Assembly (NCBI GenBank): GCA_030148505.1
Contig: JASBTI010000037.1
Span: forward strand, 1-64,000
Reading direction: 5' to 3'
Length of the DNA: 64,000 nt
DNA from: Rhodanobacter sp.
GTDB taxonomy: Bacteria > Pseudomonadota > Gammaproteobacteria > Xanthomonadales > Rhodanobacteraceae
A program made the translations under genes and the position numbers. Shown here piece after piece: positions 1-10,617 of the stretch (positions within the stretch are counted from its first letter, which is position 1; each line of letters opens with the position of its first letter). The notes beneath the pieces were generated by a model. The model had not been told where the DNA came from, ran no database searches, and saw nothing but the letters and a program-made list of their open reading frames with translations.

Positions 1-65
1 GGGATTCGAACCCACGACAACCGGAATCACAATCCGGGACTCTAACCAGCTGAGCTACACCCACC
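1..65 (-). tRNA. tRNA-His (GTG), partial at window edge
   Basis: Read on the minus strand, the 5' end starts GGTGGGTGTAGCTCAG, including the extra G-1 typical of tRNA-His. The anticodon loop is TTGTGAT, so the anticodon is GTG. The T arm with GGTTCGAATCCC is present, but the 3' acceptor strand lies outside the window. It is the last of four tRNA genes transcribed from the same direction, 14 bases after the Arg(TCT) gene. Confidence 0.93.
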
Positions 66-79
66 ATAAATCTTGAAAC

Positions 80-156
80 TGGTGCGCCCGACAGGACTCG
101 AACCTGCAACCGTCGGCTTAGAAGGCCGATGCTCTATCCGGTTGAGCTACAAGCGC
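80..156 (-). tRNA. tRNA-Arg (TCT)
   Basis: A complete 77-base cloverleaf on the minus strand. The acceptor arms GCGCTTG and CGGGCGC pair, with two G-T wobbles. The anticodon stem TCGGC/GCCGA encloses the loop CTTCTAA, giving anticodon TCT, which reads AGA/AGG. The 3' ACCA is encoded in the gene. It sits third in the Arg-Pro-Arg-His tRNA operon. Confidence 0.95.
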
Positions 157-179
157 AGTCACGACGTCAGAGCGCGTAC

Positions 180-256
180 TGGTCGGGGCAGAGGGATTCG
201 AACCCCCGACTTTTGCGTCCCAAACGCAACGCTCTACCAGACTGAGCTATACCCCG
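180..256 (-). tRNA. tRNA-Pro (TGG)
   Basis: A complete 77-base tRNA on the minus strand. It has a CGGGGTA acceptor start, an anticodon stem TTGCG/CGCAA around the loop TTTGGGA (anticodon TGG), a GGGGGTTCGAATCCCTC T arm and an encoded ACCA end. This isoacceptor reads CCA/CCG-type proline codons. Confidence 0.95.
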
Positions 257-434
257 CGTTGACTCATCGAACACTTCAATTCATCGAAGCCTGCGAATGT
301 TAGGGGTGACGCCAAGTCCAGTCAATCCGTACGAAGCACACCTTACATCTGAATTACCGTTTTCGCCGAACAGAAAAGACCTTCCGGTGAAAACAAGACG
401 GGGTGCAGGGACACCCCGGCCTCGCTTTGTAAAA

Positions 435-511
435 TGGTGCGCCCGGAGAGATTCGAACTCCCGACCACCTAGTTCGTAGCCAGGTACTCTATCCAACTGA
501 GCTACGGGCGC
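435..511 (-). tRNA. tRNA-Arg (ACG)
   Basis: A complete 77-base tRNA on the minus strand. Acceptor GCGCCCG pairs with CGGGCGC. The anticodon stem CCTGG/CTAGG encloses CTACGAA, so the anticodon is ACG, the adenosine of which is expected to be edited to inosine to read CGU/CGC/CGA. The ACCA end is encoded. It is the promoter-proximal gene of the tRNA operon; a 178-base spacer separates it from tRNA-Pro. Confidence 0.95.
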
Positions 512-568
512 ACTGAAAAAGTTTCTGCCTTTCCGCGGGAAGCCGAAGCATCAACGTGGTCAAGCAAG

Positions 569-604
569 AAGCGGAATTATTCAGACTCCGACCTCATGCG
601 TCAA
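569..604 (-). promoter_or_regulatory. Promoter of the tRNA operon
   Basis: On the minus strand a -35 element TTGACG (604-599) is followed after exactly 17 bases by a -10 element AATAAT (581-576). The start point should lie near 569, leaving a leader of about 58 bases before tRNA-Arg(ACG). Five of six positions match sigma-70 consensus in each hexamer and the spacing is ideal, as expected for a strong stable-RNA promoter. Confidence 0.7.
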
Positions 605-713
605 CACTTTTCGTGAAAAATTTCACGGGTCACTCGATTCCTTCACGCCAAACCCACTCGCGTCGCCTCGCATATCAGCCGCAGCAAAACCGCTCAAGCT
701 GGCGGCACGGGGC

Positions 714-741
714 GTCGCGCGCGCATCGTCGCGCGCGCATC
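714..741. repeat. 14-bp exact tandem duplication, GC alternating
   Basis: Two head-to-tail copies of GTCGCGCGCGCATC. The (GC)4 core in each is self-complementary, so it could form small hairpins or pair between copies. It lies about 160 bases past the ftsH stop codon. No function is assigned. Confidence 0.85.
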
Positions 742-898
742 AATGACCTCTGCATGGACGAGCACTCGCGGCGCACGCAACCCTCACGCGCTGAACAGAC
801 GCCCTGTAGCGCTTCAGTTCCGCTCAGCCCCCCCCCCCGATGCGCATACGCGACCTCCGGGAGCCTCTGTGGCCATCGATACATGGCTACGGCCGCGA

Positions 899-2856
<1,958 letters not shown>

Positions 2857-2860
<4 letters not shown>

Positions 2861-3507
2861 GCACGGTTCTCGCCCGGTTTCACCGCGGAGGGTTTGAGCC
2901 CCACCGCCAGTGCGTACACCTCCCGCGAACGCGCGCGCGAGGCCTTAGGTTTACGCATGGTTACGCGGGTAAAGTCCGCGCGCAAGCTGCGCAGGTAGTC
3001 ATCAAAGCCCACTCCCTGAAACAATTTGATCAGGAACGAGCCACCCGGCCTGAGCCAATGCCGGCTAAAATCGAGTGCCAACTCGGCCAGATCCATCGCA
3101 CGTATCTGATCGGCCAATGCCACACCACTCATATTGGGGGCCAGATCGCACAGTACAAGATCCAGCGTGCATCCCTCCAGCCGCCCCTCCAGCTCGCGCA
3201 ACACCGACTCTTCACGAAAATCGCCCTGCAGGAACTCCACCCCCGCAATACTTTGCATCGGCAGGATATCCAGCGCAAAAACCTTGCCGCTATCGCCCAT
3301 TCGTTGGCGCACCAACTGCGACCAGCTGCCGGGCGCCGCTCCCAGATCCACGACATTGATGCCAGGCTTGAGCAAACGATCCCGTTCAATCAACTCCTCC
3401 AGCTTGTATACCGCACGCGAACGCAAGCCCTCGGCCTGCGCCTTCTTTACATACACATCGTTGAAGTGTTCACGCAGCCAGCCGGCGCTGCTTTTACTGC
3501 GACTCAT
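2857..3507 (-). CDS. rlmE: 23S rRNA 2'-O-methyltransferase RlmE (RrmJ/FtsJ)
   Basis: SAM-dependent methyltransferase that modifies the ribose of U2552 in the 23S rRNA A loop, a late step in 50S assembly. The 216-residue form starts at [11 protein letters not shown], which fits the family; a further upstream in-frame start would add a hydrophobic, proline-rich stretch unlike known members. The SAM motif [13 protein letters not shown] is followed by the [10 protein letters not shown] segment and late Lys and Glu residues that complete the K-D-K-E catalytic set. Its stop overlaps the ftsH start. Confidence 0.96.
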
Positions 3508-3689
3508 GATTGGTAACGATCCGGCAAGTAGAGGGAATGGGGGGAGGAGGGGGTGAAAAAGCAGCCGAAACACCGCCGGGTGACGGCCAGCATGGACGGC
3601 TGTCGGTGAACGTGGGATGTTTTCGCGCTGTTGTCAGGCTGCCATGATACTCTTACCGGTCCCCTCATCGCGAATCGAGCACGCAGCGC

Positions 3690-3986
3690 ATGCCTCTGTC
3701 ATCCTCGCAAATCCGCTATCTGCGTAGCCTGGCTCACAACCTGAAACCCGTCGTCCTGCTTGGCGCGAAGGGCGCCACGGCCGCAGTTGCCAAAGAACTC
3801 GATTTGGCGCTGAGCCAGCATGAGCTGGTAAAGGTCAAACTTTCTGGCGCCGATAAAGATGAACGCCAGCAGCAAATCGAGGTGCTGCTCGAAAGCACGC
3901 GGGCCGAGAAGATTCACCTGATCGGCCATGTCATCGTGCTGTACCGTCGCAACGAGGACGAGCCCAAGCTCGCCCTGCCCCGCTAG
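3690..3986 (+). CDS. yhbY: YhbY-family ribosome assembly RNA-binding protein
   Basis: A 98-residue stand-alone CRM (CRS1-YhbY) domain that binds pre-50S ribosomal particles. It shows the family pattern, with an N-terminal LSSSQIRYLRSLAH helix, the VLLGAKGAT loop that contributes the GxxG-like RNA contact, and a C-terminal GHVIVLYRRN strand. It is divergent from rlmE-ftsH, sharing a roughly 180-base promoter spacer, so two rRNA maturation genes sit back to back. The next gene starts only 10 bases after its stop. Confidence 0.93.
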   Translation: MPLSSSQIRYLRSLAHNLKPVVLLGAKGATAAVAKELDLALSQHELVKVKLSGADKDERQQQIEVLLESTRAEKIHLIGHVIVLYRRNEDEPKLALPR

Positions 3987-3996
3987 GGTCGGACTG

Positions 3997-4377
3997 ATGG
4001 ATCTGTCGCTGGATCGCCCGGACGGATATGTTTTCGTGCGTCGTGTCGAGGTCGATCATATCGTGGTGGTGGACCGGAAACTGAACCGGAGTTTCCTGCT
4101 GTCACCGGACGGGATCATCGAAAACTGGCCGATCGACGATGCGCGCACACTTGATGCCAGTCATGTCGCCTCCCTGCAGGCGCTGCAACCGGAACTGGTG
4201 ATCCTCGGTACCGGGCGGCGGCAAATATTTCCAGCTGCGGCGTTCCTGGCCGGTTTTCTGCGCCAGCAGGTCGGCATCGAAGTGATGGACAATGCCGCTG
4301 CCGCACGTACTTACAACCTTCTGGCGAGCGAAGGCCGCCGAGTAGTGGCCGGTTTCATCTTGCCGTCAAAAACATAA
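3997..4377 (+). CDS. Mth938-like (DUF498/NDUFAF3-type) domain protein
   Basis: A 126-residue protein starting MDLSLDRPDGY. The segments HIVVVDRKLNRSFLLSPDG, LVILGTGRRQIFP and GIEVMDNAAAARTYN are the conserved core of the Mth938-domain family, whose mitochondrial relatives assist complex I assembly; the bacterial role is not established. It follows yhbY by 10 bases and is probably co-transcribed. I chose the internal ATG because the upstream extension would overlap yhbY and lacks family similarity. It is convergent with the NlpD-like gene. Confidence 0.85.
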   Translation: MDLSLDRPDGYVFVRRVEVDHIVVVDRKLNRSFLLSPDGIIENWPIDDARTLDASHVASLQALQPELVILGTGRRQIFPAAAFLAGFLRQQVGIEVMDNAAAARTYNLLASEGRRVVAGFILPSKT

Positions 4378-4414
4378 AGACTGCCAAAGGACGAAAGCCT
4401 GGCGGGTTACATGT

Positions 4415-5281
4415 TCAGCGTGAAGGCAGATAGTCCAGCGGATCCACCGGATTGCCATTCTTGCGAATCTGAAATTCCAGCTCGGTGCGCGAAGCACCGG
4501 TGGAACCCATCTCGGCAATTTCCTCACCCGCTCTGACCCGCTGCCCTTCTTTCACAAGTCGCTTGCGATTGTGGCCGTAAGCCGACAGAAAGCTGTCGTT
4601 GTGCTTGATGATTACCAGCTCGCCGTAACCGACCAGGCCGTTGCCACTGTAGACCACCACACCGTCGGCTGCCGCTCGCACCGGATCACCGGATTTTCCC
4701 GCAATTTCAATGCCTGGAATGGCGTCACTGCTCTTGAAGCCCTTGAGGGTGCGGCCATCCGCCGGCCAGCGCCACGTCACGCCACTTATCGAACGGGAAG
4801 GACCGGTCGCTGCACTAGATGTCCGCGCCGTGGCAGATGTGGCAGCATGCCCCGCTGCGGGAACCACTACCGAGGGCGCAGCAGCCACGGAAGGCACCCG
4901 GGTTGGTAACGTTTGGGGGGCCGTCTTCGTGATCGGTTTGAATGCAGGGGACGCCGCCATGCCTACCGGTGAGGACGCGGTGCTCGCTGGTGCGGAAAGT
5001 CGCAGCCGTTGCCCGGGCCATATCGTGTATGGCGGCTGGATGCGGTTCCAGCGCGCGAGATCACGAAAATCGACGCCGCCTCGGAACGCAATGGAATACA
5101 GCGTATCGCCCTTGACCACGACATACGAACCCGTCTTGATGGGCGCGCGATAGCGCTCGGCAGAGACCGGGCGGCGGCCTCCCGACGCCGGCTCCACGGA
5201 TACCGAACTGCGCATGGTGCCGCAGGCCGCCAGCAACAAGGTGGAGGCAGCGAGCAGCGCGGGTCGGTAAAATCGCTTCAT
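4415..5281 (-). CDS. nlpD: NlpD-like lipoprotein: LysM plus degenerate LytM (M23)
   Basis: A 288-residue outer-membrane lipoprotein. The signal peptide ends at LLAAC, giving Cys18 as the lipidation site. One LysM domain follows (YVVVKGDTLYSIAF), then an Ala/Thr/Val-rich linker and a C-terminal LytM domain. The catalytic residues of M23 peptidases are replaced: the first His-x3-Asp is IPGIEIAG and the HLHFE box reads ELEFQ. Like E. coli NlpD it is therefore expected to activate an amidase (AmiC) rather than cut peptidoglycan itself. It closes the surE-pcm-yqaA run; no rpoS follows, and the next gene is convergent. Confidence 0.85.
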   Translation of the reverse strand: MKRFYRPALLAASTLLLAACGTMRSSVSVEPASGGRRPVSAERYRAPIKTGSYVVVKGDTLYSIAFRGGVDFRDLARWNRIQPPYTIWPGQRLRLSAPASTASSPVGMAASPAFKPITKTAPQTLPTRVPSVAAAPSVVVPAAGHAATSATARTSSAATGPSRSISGVTWRWPADGRTLKGFKSSDAIPGIEIAGKSGDPVRAAADGVVVYSGNGLVGYGELVIIKHNDSFLSAYGHNRKRLVKEGQRVRAGEEIAEMGSTGASRTELEFQIRKNGNPVDPLDYLPSR

Positions 5282-5343
5282 GACCTTCAGAATACCGGGA
5301 CCACTCCCTATTTTCATGTGATGCGACGCCACCCCGACCGGCC

Positions 5344-5946
5344 TCATCGCAACCACAACCAGGTCGCCAAAAGACCGATCAACCCCAGTGCGGCCCACCC
5401 GATCCATTCAACGTACTTGTGCAGGATCTGTTCGGCACGTTCGCCGAACAAACGAATCAGCAGAGCCATCAGCCACACCCGCTTGCCACGACCTACCGTA
5501 ATGCAAGCGAGAAAGGGCAGCACTGGGACACCGACGATGCCCGCCGCCCAGGTGACGAATTTCATCGGGATCACCGGCTGCAACGCGGCCAGCACCAGCG
5601 CCCCCAGCATCGCCAGCCAGTGCTGGCGCATGTCGGTTCGCAGGTTTTCAACCCATAACGTGATGGTCTGCTGCATGCCGGTACTGAACAGCGGCTTCAC
5701 CGCCTCATAGGCCCAGTGTCCCAGCGCATAACCGACCAACGCCCCGATCAGCGAAAACAATAACGAGATATTGGCGTAGAAAAAAGCCTTGTGGCGCTTA
5801 CCCAGCATCATCGGTGCCAGCATCACTTCCGGCATGATCGGAAAGATGAACGCCTCGATAAAGCTCAAACCGCACAGATAGTGAACCGCCCTGGGGTGCC
5901 GCGCCCACACCAAGGTGCGCGCATAGAGACTCCCGAAAAGACGCAT
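5344..5946 (-). CDS. YqaA/DedA-type (SNARE-associated) membrane protein
   Basis: A 200-residue inner-membrane protein. The segment LSFIEAFIFPIMPEVMLAPM and the glycine-rich GALVGYALGH helix match the VTT/SNARE-assoc fold of the YqaA branch of the DedA superfamily, whose members act as lipid or osmotic-homeostasis transporters. About four to five membrane segments are visible, ending in WIGWAALGLIGLLATWLW. The ATG at 5946 overlaps the pcm stop as TGATG; a TTG one codon upstream is possible but less likely. It sits between pcm and the NlpD-like gene, a common arrangement in Xanthomonadales. Confidence 0.85.
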   Translation of the reverse strand: MRLFGSLYARTLVWARHPRAVHYLCGLSFIEAFIFPIMPEVMLAPMMLGKRHKAFFYANISLLFSLIGALVGYALGHWAYEAVKPLFSTGMQQTITLWVENLRTDMRQHWLAMLGALVLAALQPVIPMKFVTWAAGIVGVPVLPFLACITVGRGKRVWLMALLIRLFGERAEQILHKYVEWIGWAALGLIGLLATWLWLR

Positions 5947-6596
5947 CAACCGATCCCACCCAGCAGCGGTACGAAACTTACCGCACCAAGCTCTTCCTGA
6001 ATGAAATCGCCGTGCCCGTCGCCACGCATGCGAATCAGCGTCTGCCGGCTCGGTGAGCCCACCGGCGCAACCAGCACGCCGGAAGGGCTCAGCTGGTCCA
6101 GAATCCGGGTCGGAACGGTGTCACCCGCGGCCGTGAGGATGATCGCATCGAACGGCGCCTCCTCCGGCCAACCCAGCTTGCCATCGTCATGTTTGGTGCG
6201 CAGGTTGGTCAAACCCAGTTGGCGAAAACGTCGGCGTGCCTGACGCAGCAGCTCCTCGATTCGTTCCACTGTGAACAGCTGCGGCACCAAGGCCGCAAGT
6301 ACAGCAGCCTGATAACCCGAGCCGGTGCCAATCTCCAGCACTTTTTGCGGAACACGCGGGGGGCCGTCCGCCTGCTCCAGCAGGGCTTCGGTCATCCGGG
6401 CGACAACCCAGGGCTGGGATATGGTCTGACCGTGGCCAATCGGTAATGCGGTATTTTCGTAGGCACGCGAATGCAGCGCCTGGTCGATGAAGTGATGGCG
6501 CGGTGTATTGCGGATGACCTCGATCACCCGCGGATCACGGATCCCACCCTCCTGCAGACTCGCCGCCAGGCGGTCGCGAGCCCGTTGCGATGTCAT
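5946..6596 (-). CDS. pcm: Protein-L-isoaspartate O-methyltransferase
   Basis: Repairs isoaspartyl damage in aged proteins by SAM-dependent methylation. It has 216 residues. The YENTALPIGHGQTISQP substrate region and the VLEIGTGSGYQAAVLA SAM motif are diagnostic. I chose the start MTSQRARDRL because GAGGTGAAGG lies immediately before it and because it gives the usual family N terminus; an ATG 45 bases upstream is also in frame. surE lies just upstream, the classic stationary-phase survival pair. Confidence 0.95.
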   Translation of the reverse strand: MTSQRARDRLAASLQEGGIRDPRVIEVIRNTPRHHFIDQALHSRAYENTALPIGHGQTISQPWVVARMTEALLEQADGPPRVPQKVLEIGTGSGYQAAVLAALVPQLFTVERIEELLRQARRRFRQLGLTNLRTKHDDGKLGWPEEAPFDAIILTAAGDTVPTRILDQLSPSGVLVAPVGSPSRQTLIRMRGDGHGDFIQEELGAVSFVPLLGGIG

Positions 6597-6644
6597 GCCT
6601 TCACCTCGGAGTTCGGCACTGGGCAAGGGATAGACATTCATCGC

Positions 6645-7442
6645 TCAGGCCGCCTCGTCGCTGCTGGCGCGTCCTGCCACCATGTCCGCACTCAAGGCCT
6701 GCATCCAGCTGCTGACCTTCTCCAGCGCCTGAAACCGGGTCAGGTCGACGTGAATCGGCGTGACCGATACGAAGCCATGGCGTACCGCATGGAAATCGGT
6801 GCCGGGGCCCGCATCATCCACTTCGCCGGCGGGTCCGATCCACCAGATCGGCCGTCCCCGCGGATCGGTCTGGGCGATACACGGCGCCGAACGGTGACGA
6901 CGCCCCAGCCGCGTCACTTCGAAACCCGCGATGTCCTCCCATGAGCGATCCGGCACATTGACGTTGAGGATCGTGTCGGCCGGCAACGGATCGACCAGCA
7001 ACCGCTGCATCAACAGCAATACTGCCTTCGCCGCCGAGTCGTAATGCACACCCTTGTGATCCTGGCTTACCAGGGACACCGCGATGGCTGGCAACCCCAG
7101 AAAACGACCCTCCATCGCGGCGGAAACGGTGCCCGAATAGATCACGTCGTCCCCGAGATTGGCCGAGTTATTGATACCGGAAACCACGATATCCGGCTCT
7201 TCGTCAAGCAAACCCGCCAGCGCCAGATGCACACAATCGGTCGGCGTGCCGGCCACTCGATAGTAGCCGCCACCCATCGGCAAGACGCGCAACGGCGCAT
7301 CCAGGGTCAGGGAGTTGCTCGCACCGGAGCGATCTCGATCGGGTGCTACCACGGTCACGTCGCCGACTGCACCCAGACATTCGGCGAGTACACGGATGCC
7401 CGGTGCGTCCACGCCATCATCGTTGCTTACCAGAACTCGCAT
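6645..7442 (-). CDS. surE: 5'/3'-nucleotidase SurE
   Basis: Metal-dependent nucleoside monophosphatase with exopolyphosphatase activity, linked to stationary-phase survival. It has 265 residues starting [15 protein letters not shown], where the two Asp residues and later Ser/Asn residues ([19 protein letters not shown]) form the metal site. A CGGAG ribosome site lies before this ATG; the long upstream extension of the frame is not family-like. It is first in the surE-pcm-yqaA-nlpD run and divergent from the Smr gene. Confidence 0.96.
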   Translation of the reverse strand: MRVLVSNDDGVDAPGIRVLAECLGAVGDVTVVAPDRDRSGASNSLTLDAPLRVLPMGGGYYRVAGTPTDCVHLALAGLLDEEPDIVVSGINNSANLGDDVIYSGTVSAAMEGRFLGLPAIAVSLVSQDHKGVHYDSAAKAVLLLMQRLLVDPLPADTILNVNVPDRSWEDIAGFEVTRLGRRHRSAPCIAQTDPRGRPIWWIGPAGEVDDAGPGTDFHAVRHGFVSVTPIHVDLTRFQALEKVSSWMQALSADMVAGRASSDEAA

Positions 7443-7590
7443 GATGCTCCGTCGAAAATTGACCGCGAACAGCAGGCCCAAGCCAGTGTTCGATCCCTGA
7501 AGTCTACCCGAGCGCAAGCACTGTTTCATGCCACGCGATGTCGATCCAGTGGATTGACCGGGATACACGCTCATTGGGTAGCATGGCGGC

Positions 7591-8136
7591 ATGAAGCGCA
7601 AACCGCCCGAACCGGTCAACGAGGACGACCGCCGCCTGTTTCGCGACGCTATCGGGGAGATTCGCCGACTTGAACCGTCCGCAGCCGCACCGCACCGTGA
7701 CCGCCCTGCTCCGCACCCTCATATGCTGGAGGCCGACGAAGCCGCGGTGCCGGGCGAATTGCTCACGCTGCAATTCGATCCGGCCTGGATGGAAGTCGGC
7801 GAGGAACTCAGTTACCTGCGTAGCGGCTACCCGCCGCGCGTGCTGCGTCAACTCAAGCGCGGCCAATTCAGTGTGCAGGATGATCTTGACCTTCACCGGA
7901 TGAACATTGCCGCCGCGCAGGCCAGCATCGTCAGTTTCCTGGCCGAGGCAAAGCTACGCGGTCGTCGCTGCGTGCGCATCGTCCACGGCAAGGGCCTGCG
8001 CTCACGCGCAGCAGGACCGGTATTGAAGGGGTTGACGGACCGCCTGCTGCGTCACCGCGATGATGTGATTGCGTTTGCCTCGGCGCGCCCGGCACAAGGC
8101 GGTACCGGCGCGGTCATTGTCTTGCTCAAGGGCTGA
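7591..8136 (+). CDS. Smr-domain protein (SmrA/SmrB-type putative endonuclease)
   Basis: A 181-residue protein with a C-terminal Smr domain (about 95-180). It carries the [10 protein letters not shown] motif (DLHG-type) and the [10 protein letters not shown] motif (HGKG), the two conserved parts of Smr nucleases. SmrB in E. coli cleaves mRNA at collided ribosomes; SmrA is less well understood. The N-terminal 90 residues are charged and proline-rich and resemble the non-catalytic extension in E. coli Smr proteins. It stands alone between divergent surE and convergent truD. Confidence 0.88.
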   Translation: MKRKPPEPVNEDDRRLFRDAIGEIRRLEPSAAAPHRDRPAPHPHMLEADEAAVPGELLTLQFDPAWMEVGEELSYLRSGYPPRVLRQLKRGQFSVQDDLDLHRMNIAAAQASIVSFLAEAKLRGRRCVRIVHGKGLRSRAAGPVLKGLTDRLLRHRDDVIAFASARPAQGGTGAVIVLLKG

Positions 8137-8157
8137 TACCCATGGCACGAGCGATTT

Positions 8158-9189
8158 CTACGACGTCTGTGCCAGTTCGCGCACCACTACCGTGGCATAG
8201 GCTCCGGCGGGAAGTTCAAAGACCAACTCCAGCGCGTTGTCGTCAAGCCAGCGCCATTTCAGGTCCTGCGGCATCAGTCGCAACGATCGACGCTCCTGAT
8301 CCATGCGGGCTGCCGCCAGACCTTCGGCCAGGTCGTTGCAGAGCGCACCGACCTCACGCTCCAGCGCCCCGGCCTCGCCTTCGGTGGGCGGCTCGCCACG
8401 CCCCCACAACGGTCCGGAGGGATGAATGTCGGCCCTTGCCAGGCGTTCGGCCAACACCTCGCTGAAGGGCTCCGGACCGAACCACGAGCGTGAGCCGGCG
8501 AGCGCCCAGATTTCCCCGTCCAGCGGGGTATCCCATGCGCCGCGCTCGACTCGTGTCGCCAGGACCTTGTTGAAGATCTGCGAGCGTGCTGCTGACAGCA
8601 ACATGGAACGCTTGTCGCGCTCAACCCGGCGTCCCGCAAACATTGCCCGCGCCTGGGCAACATTGCCGCCTTCGCGCCCGAACCGCTGCTCGCCGTAGTA
8701 GTTGGGCACGCCACGGGCAGCAATCTGCGTCAGTACGTTCTCTGCGACTACGCGATCCCCCTGGACCTCACGCAACACCAGTACGAACCGGTTTCCACGC
8801 AGCGCACCACGCTTGAGCTTGCGCGAATGGCGGGTTGCCGCCAGCACATTGACCTCCGCGTGAGGAAAGGTCGACCAGTCCAGATCCGCGCGCCCAGCCA
8901 TCTGCACCGAGAACGTCTGGCGGGTTACCGCGTGGCGATCCTTCATCCCGGCATAACCCACCGCAACGGACGGAACGCCGGCAAACTTTGCCAGTTCGCG
9001 CGCCACCCAGTCGGTATTGGCACCGCGCTTTTCCACCCACAGCAACACATGCTCACCCTTGCCATCGGCGTCGTAGCCAAGGATTTCCTCGACCCGAAAA
9101 TCCTCGGGCGCCTCACGCAGGCGCGCCTGCAAAGGTGGTTTGCCGTAGGCATAAGGCAGCAAGCTGGGTTCGGTATCGGATTCGGACAT
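8158..9189 (-). CDS. truD: tRNA pseudouridine(13) synthase TruD
   Basis: Makes pseudouridine 13 in tRNA-Glu. It has 343 residues. The catalytic motif YAGMKDRHAVTRQ contains the nucleophilic Asp, and GVPNYYGEQRFGREG is the second diagnostic block. The N-terminal EDFRVEEILGYDADGKGEHVL is also typical. GGTGGAG precedes the ATG. It is the last gene of the pyrG-to-truD run, as in many gammaproteobacteria where truD follows ispF; here the interrupted mgtE stands between them. Confidence 0.96.
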   Translation of the reverse strand: MSESDTEPSLLPYAYGKPPLQARLREAPEDFRVEEILGYDADGKGEHVLLWVEKRGANTDWVARELAKFAGVPSVAVGYAGMKDRHAVTRQTFSVQMAGRADLDWSTFPHAEVNVLAATRHSRKLKRGALRGNRFVLVLREVQGDRVVAENVLTQIAARGVPNYYGEQRFGREGGNVAQARAMFAGRRVERDKRSMLLSAARSQIFNKVLATRVERGAWDTPLDGEIWALAGSRSWFGPEPFSEVLAERLARADIHPSGPLWGRGEPPTEGEAGALEREVGALCNDLAEGLAAARMDQERRSLRLMPQDLKWRWLDDNALELVFELPAGAYATVVVRELAQTS

Positions 9190-9234
9190 TGCACTCCACC
9201 GGCCATGCCGGCTTTCAGGTTGTTTGAAACCACA

Positions 9235-10617
9235 TCACATCAGAAACAGTGTCGCCAGGCCGAGAAAGATCAGAAAACCACCGCTGTCGGTCATCGCCGT
9301 GATCAATACGCTGGACCCCAGCGCCGGATCGCGACCAAGCTTGGTCATCAACACCGGTATGCCTACCCCACACAGGGCGGCCAGCAGCAGGTTCAATGTC
9401 ATCGCCACCATCATCACCAGGCCAAGCGCCCAGTTCCCATACAGCCACCACGCTACGCAACCGATCACCCCACCCCAGACCACGCCGTTGAACAAGGCCA
9501 CCACCAGCTCCTTGCCCCACAGTCGTCTGGCACTTTCGGCGGTGATCTGCTTGAGTGCGAGCGCCCGCACAATCATCGTCGTGGTCTGATTGCCGGAGTT
9601 GCCACCGATGCCGGCGACGATCGGCATCAACGCTGCCAGCGCCACCAGCTGGCGGATCGAACCCTCGAACAGGTCGATGACCCGCGAGGCGATGAACGCC
9701 GTCATCAGGTTGATCGCCAGCCACGCCCAGCGGTTCTGCACCGACTTCCACACCGAGGCGAAGATGTCCTCCTCCTCGCGCAAGCCGCCACGGCTGAGTA
9801 CTTCGCTGTCGCTCTCCTCGCGGATCACATCGACCATCGCATCGACCGTAATGCGACCGATCAGATGTCCCCATTCATCCACCACCGGCGCGGTCACCAG
9901 ATCGTAGCGCTCGAACGCCTGGGCCACGTCGTAGGCATCGTCCGCCGGATGGAAGGTGTTGACGTCCGGCGCCATCACCTCGCTGACCATGCGCTGCGGC
10001 TAATTGACCAGCAGCCAGTGCAACGGCAACACGCCGGTGAGCAGGTTGTCGTGATTTACCACGAACAGCTTGTCGGTCTGGGTCGGCAATTCGTCGAAGC
10101 GGCGCAGATTGCGCAGCACTGTTTCCAGGCTCACGTCCTCACTGATGGTGACCATCTCGAAGTCCATCAGCGCGCCGAGCTGGTCCTCTTTCCATGACAG
10201 CGCAGACTGCACCCGTTCGCGTTGCTGCGCCCCGAGACTGGCCATCAGCTCGGGCAATACCTCGGACGGCAAGTCCTCGACCAGATCAGCCAGTTCGTCG
10301 GCGTCCAGCGGCTCCACCGCCGCCATGATCTCGCGTTGATCCATATCCGCGATCAGCGACTCACGTACCGCGTCGGAGACCTCGAGCAGAATATCGCCGT
10401 CGCGATCGGCTCTTACCCGCAGCCAGATGGCCAGCCGCTCATCCAGCGGCAAGGACTCGAGGATGAATGCGATATCGGCCGGATGCAGCTGCTGCAGCCG
10501 CTGCTGCAGCTCAGGCTCGACCTGCGCACCGGCTTCGTGCCGATGCAGCAGCCGCGTGATCTCTTCCAGCTGTTCATGCAGCCGGCTGGCCGAACCACGG
10601 GGCTCGCTATCGCTCAC
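9235..10617 (-). pseudogene. mgtE: Magnesium transporter MgtE interrupted by in-frame amber codon
   Basis: A 460-codon frame with the complete order of an MgtE channel. It has an N-terminal superhelical domain (1 to about 130), CBS1 (about 150-205), CBS2 (from about 210) and five membrane segments including GIGGNSGNQTTT and ending FLGLATLFL. A TAG at 10002-10000 (codon 206) splits it into a 205-residue piece and a 251-residue piece that can restart at ATG 9990. No frameshift is involved; a CAG-to-TAG change would explain it. The stop falls in the linker between the two CBS motifs. The start overlaps the ispF stop (ATGA). It could be a true pseudogene, a sequencing error, a readthrough case or two interacting parts. 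Confidence 0.85.

Larger units (their letters stand above)
512..898. other. Spacer between tRNA operon and ftsH, with simple repeats
   Basis: No gene is supported here. Besides the tRNA promoter it holds an exact tandem copy of a 14-base unit (GTCGCGCGCGCATC, 714-727 and 728-741) and an uninterrupted run of 11 C residues (828-838), both downstream of the ftsH stop. No clear rho-independent terminator for ftsH was seen. Confidence 0.6.

Noticed and set aside
8827-10197. Plus-strand open frame of 456 codons opposite truD and mgtE
   Set aside because: His/Gln/Arg-rich translation typical of antisense frames; spans two real genes on the other strand.
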